A DNA stretch of 61,239 bases from Clostridiales bacterium (lineage in GTDB: Bacteria > Bacillota > Clostridia > Clostridiales > Clostridiaceae). Position numbers and translations under genes: made by a program. The notes under the pieces are model-generated. The model searched no databases. It saw nothing but the letters and a program-made list of their open reading frames with translations, and was not told where the DNA came from. Positions 46,395-53,944 of the stretch are shown piece by piece. The stretch's first letter is position 1; every line of letters starts with the position of its first letter. Location: assembly GCA_012519155.1 (NCBI GenBank), contig JAAYQS010000096.1:1-61239 (forward strand). The letters run 5' to 3'.

Positions 46395-47114
46395 GTGAAA
46401 AAAAGTAAAGGTAGCATTTTAAGTGCTATATTTAGTTTTGCTGCACTGTTTATTATTATTTCAGGTATAACTGTTTTGGCAGATGATACAGTACCTTCTA
46501 ATGTAATTCTTGATGGAAATGCAAATGGAATTGTCTTTATACCTGGTGATGAACTTTTTTTAGAAAATAAGGATATGCTTCCTGGTGATACTATATCAAG
46601 AAGTATGACCATTAGAAATAGAAGAGATGATTCTTATAAATTATATTTAAGAGCAGAAAAAATGACAGAAGATAAGGAAGACGATTTATTTAATGTTTTA
46701 AGCTTAAAAATAACATATAAGGGGAAAATTATTTATGAGGGAAATGCATCAGGAATAGATGGTATGAGCAGTAATATTGACCTTGGAATTTTTAATCCAG
46801 GTGATGTTAAAGAACTTCAGGCTCAGGTTAATTTTGATAAAAATGCAGGTAATGAATATAAAAACAAAATTGCTAAAGTTAAATGGATATTTACTGCAGT
46901 AGGTGATAATGAAAATATAGAAAAACCTGTAAATAATTATATACAAACTACAAAGAATATAAATACTCCAGTTAACAATATTATTACAAAATTTAAAACT
47001 GGTGATCCTTTTGCAATATTATTTTTGGTGATTTTCATGTTATGCTTTTTGTTAGCATCTTACTTTGCAATAAAAGGTGTATTAAATAGGAGGGGTAGAA
47101 ATGAAAGAAACTAG
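46395..47114 (+). CDS. TasA-domain-like surface protein with C-terminal membrane segment
   Basis: 239 residues. Signal peptide (GSILSAIFSFAALFIIISGITVLA), then a beta-rich domain with the LPGDTISRSMTIRNR motif seen in its neighbour, and a C-terminal hydrophobic segment (AILFLVIFMLCFLLASYFAI) with an Arg-rich tail. Just before that segment is KTGDP, which looks like the last part of a sortase LPKTGD signal whose Leu-Pro is missing (FKTGD). It could be a minor or anchoring subunit of the fibre. It overlaps the next gene by 14 bases. SD AAGGAGG. Confidence 0.75.
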   Translation: MKKSKGSILSAIFSFAALFIIISGITVLADDTVPSNVILDGNANGIVFIPGDELFLENKDMLPGDTISRSMTIRNRRDDSYKLYLRAEKMTEDKEDDLFNVLSLKITYKGKIIYEGNASGIDGMSSNIDLGIFNPGDVKELQAQVNFDKNAGNEYKNKIAKVKWIFTAVGDNENIEKPVNNYIQTTKNINTPVNNIITKFKTGDPFAILFLVIFMLCFLLASYFAIKGVLNRRGRNERN

Positions 47115-49380
47115 ATTATGTAAATATAAAAAAAACAAAGTAAAAATAATGCCCCTTGTATTTATAATATCCACTATATTTCTTTTTCAAGTAATATTAT
47201 TTCCAAGTATTAAAGGAAAAAATATTTTAGCTAGTGATTCAAGTAGTGAAGGTGAATATGAAAATATAGATGTAAATTGGAGCAGAACACCAGAGGATGA
47301 TAGAATAAAAATACACGGAAATAATTTTAATGATAATACTGAAGTTTCTAAAAAAGGTGTATTTAGAATAAATAAGCCAACACCTGAAAATCCTCAATAT
47401 TATACTTTGGGATATTTAGAGAAAATATTAGATCCAGCAGAAAATAAAAATGTATGGGATGGAAAAAACAAAAACAATAGATATTATAATGATTATGCAA
47501 GTAGAATATCAGAGGATAATTTGGCTAAGTACCCGGACTTTGCTACATGGAGGTTTTTTGGAAATGATCAGCAAGAGCTTGAATGGAGAATGTTTAAAGG
47601 AACTTTCAATTTATCAGATATTGGAGATAAAAAAGTATTTGTAGGTTTAAATAATAAAAGTCTTATAGTTCCAATAAATGATATAGTTATTATTTTAGTA
47701 GATGGTAAAGTTACAAAGATGAATTTTTCAAACCATGTTTATAATGGAGCAATGTATATAAATGGTCAAAAATTAGAATTTACTCCACTATATTGGAATG
47801 AAAAAAAAGAAAAACCTGCATGTACAAATAGTAGTCATTTAAATGAATGTATTAACACAGATTATTGGCATGCTCATTTAGATGAATCAACAAATCGAGA
47901 TGGAGAAAATTTAAGACTTGGAGATATTACAAGTTATTTAAAAGATGGAAATAACCATACTATAGAAATACTTGCAGCAGATCTTTGTGGTGGAGGCGGT
48001 ATGTCAAAGCTAGAAGTTTATTGTGCTGATGAACCAGATTATTCTTTAGAAAAAGATGCTTATATAAAAGATAATGAAGGAAACAATAAGGATTTAGTTA
48101 GTGGTGATGATGAAAATAAAATAGAGGAAGATACTGATGTTTATTATACTTTTTCTATAAAAAATAATAAAAATAAAAAATTTAGTAATGCTAATATTAC
48201 ATTTCAAGATGATAATTTGAAAGTAAAAATAACAAAGGATGGAGTATATTTAGATAAAAATAATGATGGAAATTATGATAAAAATGAAGAAATTCAAGAT
48301 TATAGTGATTTGAAAATAACAAGCAATGGTATTACTAAAGAAGGTAAAGAAGCGTTAGATTTGTTAAAGGTTCTTCCTGAAAATAGTAATTATAATGAAA
48401 GTATTAAAGTAGATTTTCCAAGTATTCTTAAGCACAAAATAAGTGAAGAAGATGCAAAATCAGGTGAATATAAAAATACAGTAAAATCTTATGTGTCTTA
48501 TTTAGGTGGAGGTCTTACTATGGCAAAGGAAGCAGAATTTATAGTAAAGACTAAAGAAATTGAAGAATTTAATATATCAGTTAATAAAACAATAAAAAAG
48601 TATATTAGAAATGATACTGAAGAAGTAGATGAAATTGAAGATACTAAATTTTTACCAGGAGATAAAATATTTTTTAATATATTAATTAAAAATAATTCTA
48701 ATAGAGAGATAAAAAAATTAAAATTAGAAGATACACTTTCTAATGAACTTGGGGAAATAATAAAAGATAATAATTGGACCATTGAATCACCTGAAGATTT
48801 TGATGTGAATAATTTCAACTTAGAAGGCAAAGAAGAAGTTAATATAGTAATAAGTTATGATCTTTTAGAACCAAAGGCAAAAAAAGAGGCTTATTACTTA
48901 AAAAATAAAGTAATAGTAAGCAAAAATAATGAATATGAAGAATCTGAAATAAATTTTGAAATAGAAAGGCCATCATTAAAGATTAAAAAGATATTAGATA
49001 ATGAAGGTATAAATGAGGAAAATGAAGAAAAAACTTATTCTGTAAGTATAAAAGGCAGTGATGATTCTTTATATAATTTAGAAGCACAATTAAATAAAGA
49101 ATATTTAATTAAAGATTTATTTTATGGAGTAAAATATACTATATCAGAAATTGTGCCTATGAATTATACTGATTTTGCCATTAAAAATAGCAAGCTAGTA
49201 AATTTAAATAAAAATATAAAAATAACAAACAGTAGTTTAGTAGAAGAAAATGTCAGCAATATAAAAGATAAAGATATTATTTATATTATAAATAAGAAAA
49301 TATCAAATAGAAATTTTTATGATGATGATGTAAAAGTAAATACAATAGAGTCATTACAAATAGGGGCAGGTGACAAATAA
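47101..49380 (+). CDS. Large secreted protein of the matrix operon (DUF11/Cna-B-like C-terminal part)
   Basis: 759 residues. After a basic start comes a hydrophobic signal or anchor (IMPLVFIISTIFLFQVILF). The N-terminal half, with WRFFGNDQQELEWRMF and LILVDGKV-like VIILVDGKVTKMNF strands and a His-rich YWHAHLDEST segment, is not a family I recognise; it resembles fibro-slime/PA14-like lectin folds only loosely. The second half has DUF11-type repeats with FLPGDKIFFNILIKN (again the LPGD motif) and a Cna-B-like domain (VSIKGSDDSLYNL...GVKYTISEI). No membrane segment at the C terminus. Probably an adhesin or fibre-associated protein. Confidence 0.7.
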   Translation: MKETRLCKYKKNKVKIMPLVFIISTIFLFQVILFPSIKGKNILASDSSSEGEYENIDVNWSRTPEDDRIKIHGNNFNDNTEVSKKGVFRINKPTPENPQYYTLGYLEKILDPAENKNVWDGKNKNNRYYNDYASRISEDNLAKYPDFATWRFFGNDQQELEWRMFKGTFNLSDIGDKKVFVGLNNKSLIVPINDIVIILVDGKVTKMNFSNHVYNGAMYINGQKLEFTPLYWNEKKEKPACTNSSHLNECINTDYWHAHLDESTNRDGENLRLGDITSYLKDGNNHTIEILAADLCGGGGMSKLEVYCADEPDYSLEKDAYIKDNEGNNKDLVSGDDENKIEEDTDVYYTFSIKNNKNKKFSNANITFQDDNLKVKITKDGVYLDKNNDGNYDKNEEIQDYSDLKITSNGITKEGKEALDLLKVLPENSNYNESIKVDFPSILKHKISEEDAKSGEYKNTVKSYVSYLGGGLTMAKEAEFIVKTKEIEEFNISVNKTIKKYIRNDTEEVDEIEDTKFLPGDKIFFNILIKNNSNREIKKLKLEDTLSNELGEIIKDNNWTIESPEDFDVNNFNLEGKEEVNIVISYDLLEPKAKKEAYYLKNKVIVSKNNEYEESEINFEIERPSLKIKKILDNEGINEENEEKTYSVSIKGSDDSLYNLEAQLNKEYLIKDLFYGVKYTISEIVPMNYTDFAIKNSKLVNLNKNIKITNSSLVEENVSNIKDKDIIYIINKKISNRNFYDDDVKVNTIESLQIGAGDK

Positions 49381-50018
49381 TGAAGAAAAAAAACAAAGTA
49401 ACTGCAATTATTATCTCTTTAATTCTTATAACTGCAGCAATTGCCCTTGGGGTAACACTTGCATCATTTTCATCAAAAGATAGTGTGAAAAATAACTTTT
49501 TAGTAGGAAGTATAAAAACAGAAATAAATGAGAATTTTGATCCAGTAACAGGTTACAAGGAAGTTTGGACAGAAAATCCTATTGATACAGATTCATTAGT
49601 AAGAGTAAGTATAAATGTAAGATTATTTGATCCTAATAATCCACAGGAAGTTAAAGCAATTGATATGGAGAAAATTAAGCTTAATTTTATGGATAACTAT
49701 AGTGATTACTGGTATAAAGGCAATGATGGATACTATTACTATAAAAAAGTATTAAAAGGAACAAAAGAAGGGGCTTATGAAAAATCAAGAACAGAATCCT
49801 TATTAAAATCTGTAGAAATTTCTAGAGATTATAAAGAAACTATAAAAGATATGGAAATTAAAATTGATGTAAAATCTGAAGCAGTTCAAGCTACAAAAAT
49901 TGTTTTTCAAGATGAACATGGAATGAAAACAAAATATGCTTTTGAAGATAATTGGATTAAAATTAATGATAATGTTCTTCAAAATATATTAAAAGAAGCT
50001 GTTGATAAAAATTATTAA
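49380..50018 (+). CDS. Second SipW-type signal peptide protein of the matrix operon
   Basis: 212 residues, start overlapping the previous stop by one base (TAATG). The signal has the same SipW form as the fibre protein: ISLILITAAIALGVTLASF then SSKDSVKNNFLVGSI. The two signals align at the cleavage region (TLAYFSSQDSIVNNF versus TLASFSSKDSVKNNF). The mature domain is beta-rich and different in sequence. Probably a minor matrix component. It ends the operon, followed by a terminator. Confidence 0.8.
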   Translation: MKKKNKVTAIIISLILITAAIALGVTLASFSSKDSVKNNFLVGSIKTEINENFDPVTGYKEVWTENPIDTDSLVRVSINVRLFDPNNPQEVKAIDMEKIKLNFMDNYSDYWYKGNDGYYYYKKVLKGTKEGAYEKSRTESLLKSVEISRDYKETIKDMEIKIDVKSEAVQATKIVFQDEHGMKTKYAFEDNWIKINDNVLQNILKEAVDKNY

Positions 50019-50029
50019 AAACTTTATTA

Positions 50030-50068
50030 AAAAGTCTGTCTCCTTAAGTAGTAGGCAGATTTTTTTTG
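50030..50068 (+). terminator. Terminator of the matrix operon
   Basis: AAAAGTCTGTCT pairs with AGGCAGATTTT (two wobbles), then a long T tract. Confidence 0.8.
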
Positions 50069-50159
50069 ACTACTAAAATAAAAAAATGGTGTCAAATAAT
50101 GTTGTTTAGAATAAGATATAGTATAAAAATTAATTATTTTATTCTTAGGAGGAAATAAT

Positions 50160-50690
50160 ATGGAGATTAATGATATTATTAATGGATTAAATAATAATTC
50201 TAGTGATAACTGTTCTTCTGGCAATAATTGTAGCTGCAATAATAGCGGTAATTGCTGTGGGTGCAATAATGGATGTAATGGGTTAGGAAATTTCGGAAAC
50301 TGCGGTTTTGGAGGCGGCTTTGGCGGCTGGTGGATATGGATAATTCTTTTATTCTTCTTCTTTGGATGGGGAGGAAATGGCTGCGGCGGCTATGGCGGCT
50401 GGGGTGGTAATAACTATGGTTATGGTGGATATGGTAACTATTATATGCCATGTTGTTGCTGCTGCAATAGTGGAAAAAAGAAAAAGAATGATGGATGCAA
50501 CAATTGCTGTGGATGTAACAGTTGCTGCTGTTGCTGCAACAATATGATGAATGGATATGGTAATAATGGCGGTAATAATGGATTCTTTGGTGGAGCATGG
50601 TGGCTATTCTTATTAGTTCTTTTATTTATATGTTCTGGAGATAGTTGCGGCGGAGGATGTTTTGGAGATAGCTGTGGTTGTGGCTGCTAG
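50160..50690 (+). CDS. Cysteine/glycine-rich membrane protein (first of a modular pair)
   Basis: 176 residues with about 29 Cys and many Gly and Asn. Order: Asn/Cys-rich start (NCSSGNNCSCNNSGNCCGC), Gly-Phe linker, hydrophobic segment A (WWIWIILLFFFFGWGGNGCG), Gly-Tyr-rich linker, CCCCC, KKKK, a second Cys block (CCGCNSCCCCC), module B (NNMMNGYGNNGGNNGFFGG), hydrophobic segment (WWLFLLVLLFICSG) and a Cys-rich tail. Perfect AGGAGG SD. Modules A and B recur in the next gene in reverse order. No family recognised; Cys-rich, insoluble spore coat or exosporium proteins are the closest analogy, which is inference. Confidence 0.75.
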   Translation: MEINDIINGLNNNSSDNCSSGNNCSCNNSGNCCGCNNGCNGLGNFGNCGFGGGFGGWWIWIILLFFFFGWGGNGCGGYGGWGGNNYGYGGYGNYYMPCCCCCNSGKKKKNDGCNNCCGCNSCCCCCNNMMNGYGNNGGNNGFFGGAWWLFLLVLLFICSGDSCGGGCFGDSCGCGC

Positions 50691-50726
50691 AGAGATAAAA
50701 AAACAATATAAGGAGAGGGATAAGCT

Positions 50727-51068
50727 ATGTCAAAGAAAAAACACAAAGATAATTCCTGTAAATGTTGCTGCGTAATGACACCTTATGGCATGCAACCAGC
50801 ATGTTGTTGTGATTGTTGTTGTAATAGCTGTTGTTGTAATAATTGTTGTTGCTGCAATAATATGATGAATGGCTATAATAATAATTATGGAAATAATGGA
50901 ATCTTTGGTGGCTGCAATAATGGCTGTTGGGAAGCTATAATTTTTTGGTTAATAGCCTGTGGTGCAGGATTATTAAATACTAGTTCAATTTTAATAATAT
51001 TACTATTCTTACTATATGGATGGAGCGGCAATGGTTGTGGCTGCCAAAATGGTCTATTTGGTATATAG
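50727..51068 (+). CDS. Cysteine-rich membrane protein (second of a modular pair)
   Basis: 113 residues with about 22 Cys, mostly in runs of three or four (KCCCV, ACCCDCCCNSCCCNNCCCC). It starts MSKKKHKD, as does the next gene in variant form. Module B (CCCCNNMMNGYNNNYGNNG) here comes before the hydrophobic segments and module A (ILLFLLYGWSGNGCG) ends the protein, the opposite order to the upstream gene. SD GGAGAGGG. It lies 36 bases after the first gene, so they are probably cotranscribed. Extensive disulfide or metal cross-linking is likely. Confidence 0.75.
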   Translation: MSKKKHKDNSCKCCCVMTPYGMQPACCCDCCCNSCCCNNCCCCNNMMNGYNNNYGNNGIFGGCNNGCWEAIIFWLIACGAGLLNTSSILIILLFLLYGWSGNGCGCQNGLFGI

Positions 51069-51078
51069 TAAAGTTAGG

Positions 51079-51103
51079 TGGAGGATGAAAAAAACATCCT
51101 CCA
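51079..51103 (+). other. Hairpin without U tract after the Cys-rich pair
   Basis: TGGAGGATG / CATCCTCCA with a seven-A loop, followed by AAAAATT. It lacks the T run of a terminator in either direction. It may protect the mRNA end or slow polymerase. Confidence 0.5.
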
Positions 51104-51166
51104 AAAATTATAGCAAAAATTAAAAATGTACATATAATAAAGTAAAGAAATAATGGAGGCAGATTT

Positions 51167-51637
51167 ATGTCTAAAAGAAGGCATAAGGACAGAAATAGAA
51201 ATATGAATAATCAGAACTTTGGTTATTCATGGCGAAATAATATGCGAGGACCTATGAATAATCCATTTGGCATAACCCCTCAGCAGCTTTTATCTATGTT
51301 TGGTGGCAATATTGATATGAATAGAATTAATAACATATTATCATCAATGAATAGAGAAGGATATGATATAAATGGATTACATGAAGAAATGAAAAACCAT
51401 AATTTTAATAATGGTATGAAGTATAATAATAATCCACAAAACGAAAAAGAACATAATTCTAATGATTTAGAGAAAAGTAACAATTTAAATAATAAAGATG
51501 TAAAAAGTATTTTAGAAAAAGCAAAAATAAAAAAAATAGATGAAGACAATATGAAATTTTTAATTAATTTAAAACAAATTGTAGATTTGAAAAAGCAAGT
51601 GTTTATAGATAATATAATTGATATATTACTTAAATAA
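51167..51637 (+). CDS. Asn-rich protein linked to the Cys-rich cluster
   Basis: 156 residues, beginning MSKRRHKDRN, close to MSKKKHKDNS of the upstream gene. The N-terminal half is rich in Asn, Arg, Met and Gly with a FGITPQQLLSMFGGNIDMN helix; the C-terminal 60 residues are a charged helical domain (DVKSILEKAKIKKIDEDNMK...VDLKKQVFIDNIIDILLK). No Cys, signal or membrane segment. SD GGAGG. CATATAATA upstream (51130-51138) fits the -10 pattern CATANNNTA of sigma-K, but no matching -35 stands out. Function unknown. Confidence 0.7.
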   Translation: MSKRRHKDRNRNMNNQNFGYSWRNNMRGPMNNPFGITPQQLLSMFGGNIDMNRINNILSSMNREGYDINGLHEEMKNHNFNNGMKYNNNPQNEKEHNSNDLEKSNNLNNKDVKSILEKAKIKKIDEDNMKFLINLKQIVDLKKQVFIDNIIDILLK

Positions 51638-51655
51638 ATGAATAAAAAAAGAAAA

Positions 51656-51777
51656 AAAGGTAATACTAATAATTGTACAGGAGAAATTCTCCTGGCTAAA
51701 TAAAAGCTTACCTTTAGGCAATTATTTAGTAACCCCCCATCCCCCTTTTAGGCCACTATTATTTAGTGGTCTTTTTT
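51656..51777 (+). ncRNA. Candidate small RNA with exposed C-rich segment
   Basis: Directly after the 51167 gene comes a structured, apparently non-coding 120-base stretch. Stem P1 is AAAGGTAA (51656-51663) with TTACCTTT (51708-51715). Inside it, P2 is CAGGAG (51678-51683) with CTCCTG (51689-51694). Then a single-stranded segment holds C6 (51733-51738), AT, C5 (51741-51745), TTTT. It ends with an intrinsic terminator, GGCCACTA (51751-51758) / TAGTGGTC (51764-51771) and six T. C-rich unpaired motifs that bind SD sites are typical of Gram-positive regulatory RNAs such as RsaE/RoxS; no homology to them is claimed. It could have its own promoter (TATAAT at 51613-51618) or be cut from the 3' UTR. 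Confidence 0.55.
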
Positions 51778-51862
51778 ATATGTTGTATATAAATTTAATT
51801 CCTTGTTATTATTAGTAATAGATGATATTTTAAATGTATCTTGGCATTTTTCTGTTATTACA

Positions 51863-52714
51863 TTAAATATTATTTCTTTTTTTATATGAATCATCTTTTC
51901 CAAGGGGATATTTTTCAAAGGATAAAGTCCATTTTATTGATTTTAATTCTCCCTTTGAATCATAGGAATTATTTTCAAAATAAGCATTTTGAAAGCTGTA
52001 ATGATTATATTCTTTATTTAAATTCCATAAAATTCCGAGTTCTTCAGATGATATATTAGGACTAAAAATATCATTTGTTTCATTAATTTCATAATCAGCT
52101 TCTATAATATTAACAAGTTTAAGCATTGCATCAATATCTGGTATATCATGAGAATTTTTAGTTATATCTTTTTTCTTATTAGATATAATCATAAAAGAGT
52201 CTTTAGAATTATTTCCGCAAGAGGAATTTAATGAAAAACACTCAGGTGTTTTTGAAGTATTTAAATTAAGAATACCAAAAATATTATTGTTACTTTCATA
52301 TTTTTTTTCAAGCATATCATTATTGAAGGAAAATACCATAATGCAATTTTTATTAGAATTTTCCATGGCTTCTACTATAATATCATAGGAATTTTTTCGA
52401 GATATTTTTTTAAAGTATACTTTAATAGGCCAGGATTTTGCTGAGATAATAGTTTTTGATTGAAAAAAATCATTAAGACAAAAAGTTTTCTTGTTTAAAT
52501 TTAAATATATTTTTGAGTTTTTTATATAAGCATTATCTACAATTCCATCACCATTAATATCTAGTGATATTGATGAAGTATCATTTTCACTAAGTGTTAA
52601 AAGAGATTTCCCAGAGGTTTTGTTAATTGGGTAATATATAATTAAAAATGTCATAATAAGAATAAATGATAAAATTGCTTGTATATAATTGTTTTTTAAT
52701 AACAAATGGTTCAT
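51863..52714 (-). CDS. Secreted or membrane-anchored protein of unknown function
   Basis: 283 residues. A single N-terminal hydrophobic segment (IQAILSFILIMTFLIIYYPI) is followed by an external domain with an FG-GAP/EF-like LDINGDGIVDNAYIKN segment, two separated Cys pairs and a C-terminal amphipathic region. No family assigned. Its SD GAGGTGAT lies in the 3' arm of the terminator hairpin of the upstream perR-like gene, and the U tract runs right up to its ATG, so it depends on read-through and on opening of that stem. Confidence 0.65.
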   Translation of the reverse strand: MNHLLLKNNYIQAILSFILIMTFLIIYYPINKTSGKSLLTLSENDTSSISLDINGDGIVDNAYIKNSKIYLNLNKKTFCLNDFFQSKTIISAKSWPIKVYFKKISRKNSYDIIVEAMENSNKNCIMVFSFNNDMLEKKYESNNNIFGILNLNTSKTPECFSLNSSCGNNSKDSFMIISNKKKDITKNSHDIPDIDAMLKLVNIIEADYEINETNDIFSPNISSEELGILWNLNKEYNHYSFQNAYFENNSYDSKGELKSIKWTLSFEKYPLGKDDSYKKRNNI

Positions 52715-52752
52715 AAAAAAATCACCTCATAAATTTATATGAGATGATTTTT
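52715..52752 (-). terminator. perR-like gene terminator that also buries the next SD
   Basis: On the minus strand AAAAUCAUCUCAUA pairs fully with UAUGAGGUGAUUUU (one U-G wobble), loop of 6, then U7. On the plus strand the same position is a C-A mismatch, so the hairpin is built for the minus direction. The 3' arm contains GAGGUGAU, the SD of the gene starting at 52714. Confidence 0.75.
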
Positions 52753-52755
52753 AGA

Positions 52756-53169
52756 TTATGAATTTTTGCAATTAGTACATACTCCGTAAAAATAAACCTT
52801 ATTGTATAAAATATCAAAAGAAGTATAATCTTTAGCCTTACTATTTAAATGGTTAAAAGATAAATCGCCAAGATCATCAACCTTTCCACACTTTATACAT
52901 TGAATGTGAGGATGAGGCTCTGCATTACCATCATATCTAAAATTTCCTTCTCCTACATTAATTTCTTGAATTAAATCAACTTCAGCTAAAGTTTTTAAAG
53001 CTTTGTAAACAGTAGCTAAGCTCATAGTAGGATATTCTTTATGTAAGGCATTATAGATTGTTTCTGCAGTTGGATGAGCTGTTGTACCCATTAAATATTT
53101 ATAAACAGCAAGTCTTTGAGGAGTTAACTTAAGTTTTTTATCTTTAAAAATTGAGATAATATCATCCAT
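52756..53169 (-). CDS. perR: Fur family regulator, PerR-like
   Basis: 137 residues from the ATG at 53169 (AAGGAGTGAT SD). HTH region LTPQRLAVYKYL and TAETIYNALHKEYPTMSLATVYKAL. The metal-sensing region reads FRYDGN, PHPHIQCIKCGKVDDL, and the structural zinc site is completed by the C-terminal CTNCKNS. An Asp at the position equivalent to Asp104 of Bacillus PerR favours a peroxide sensor over Fur (Glu). It should repress oxidative stress genes with Fe or Mn bound. No clear Per box is visible at its own promoter (TATAAT, minus strand 53203-53198). Confidence 0.85.
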   Translation of the reverse strand: MDDIISIFKDKKLKLTPQRLAVYKYLMGTTAHPTAETIYNALHKEYPTMSLATVYKALKTLAEVDLIQEINVGEGNFRYDGNAEPHPHIQCIKCGKVDDLGDLSFNHLNSKAKDYTSFDILYNKVYFYGVCTNCKNS

Positions 53170-53360
53170 AATAATCACTCCTTTATATTTGTAATTGATT
53201 ATACAAAAAACTTCTACAAAAAGCAAGTGGTTTTTAAAAGATAGTTATTATTATAAAATAAAACTATGATTAAAAAAAATTATTAATGAATAATTACTTT
53301 TAAATTAAATGTTTATGTAAATAACTAATTTATTCATTTATTTGCATTTATGTTAAAGTG

Positions 53361-53388
53361 GTGATAAACTTAACATATTAAGTATAAT
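53361..53388 (+). promoter_or_regulatory. Probable promoter of the 53440 gene
   Basis: GTGATA at 53361-53366 and TATAAT at 53383-53388, spacer 16. It is overlapped by TGTTAA (53351-53356) and TTAACA (53370-53375), a spaced dyad that could bind a repressor. Confidence 0.45.
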
Positions 53389-53439
53389 AATATATGTTAT
53401 TGTTATTTATAGGAGAAAGAACATAAGGAAGTGTTATAT

Positions 53440-53766
53440 ATGGCTAAGTATAAAGTTGGAGATGAACTTATAATAGTAAATGATCCTAATAAGGAAAAAG
53501 AGAAGTTAAAGAAACTTACCCATCTTACAGTAGAAGATGATTATGCAAATCTTTCTTGGGGCATTAAGATAATTAATGTTGAGTATGATAAACCTAATGT
53601 TACATTAACTTACAGAAATGTAGCAGGAGAAAAAAATAAAGTTTTTGCAGTATGTAAGGATATAGAAACTTTTGACAGAGAAAAAGTCCTTGAAAAGGCA
53701 TTGTTAAAAGCCTTTTTAAATGAAATTATTGATATTTCAGTTGTAAAGAATAGTAAAATAAAATAG
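53440..53766 (+). CDS. Small cytoplasmic protein of unknown function
   Basis: From ATG 53440 (MAKYKVGDELIIVND) the protein is 108 residues, basic, with an SH3-like beta start and a C-terminal helix (REKVLEKALLKAFLNEII). An upstream in-frame GTG at 53431 is possible but AAGGAAG fits the ATG better. No family recognised. Followed by its own terminator. Confidence 0.6.
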   Translation: MAKYKVGDELIIVNDPNKEKEKLKKLTHLTVEDDYANLSWGIKIINVEYDKPNVTLTYRNVAGEKNKVFAVCKDIETFDREKVLEKALLKAFLNEIIDISVVKNSKIK

Positions 53767-53773
53767 TTTTTTT

Positions 53774-53809
53774 AAATAACAAGGTATTAAAATATCTTGT
53801 TATTTTTTT
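53774..53809 (+). terminator. Intrinsic terminator
   Basis: AAATAACAAG / CTTGTTATTT with inner GTAT/ATAT pairing, then T tract. Confidence 0.88.
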
Positions 53810-53944
53810 GTGAAATATTATCAAAAATTTTAATAATAATTAAAATAATGTTCATATGAAAATAGACACTATCAATTTGAAATAATGTATAATAAACTTA
53901 AATAGGTATAAAAAATGTAATTATAAAGAAGTAGGAGAAGTAAT

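Noticed and set aside
47700..49380. Calling the 759-residue matrix-operon protein a pilin or Cna collagen adhesin
   Set aside because: Only the C-terminal Cna-B-like and DUF11-like folds are suggested; the N-terminal half is unassigned and there is no sorting signal.
50200..50598. A His/Tyr/Ser-rich open frame on the minus strand across the Cys-rich gene
   Set aside because: It is the complement of repeated Cys/Gly/Asn codons; no SD or start context, and composition is fully explained by the plus strand.
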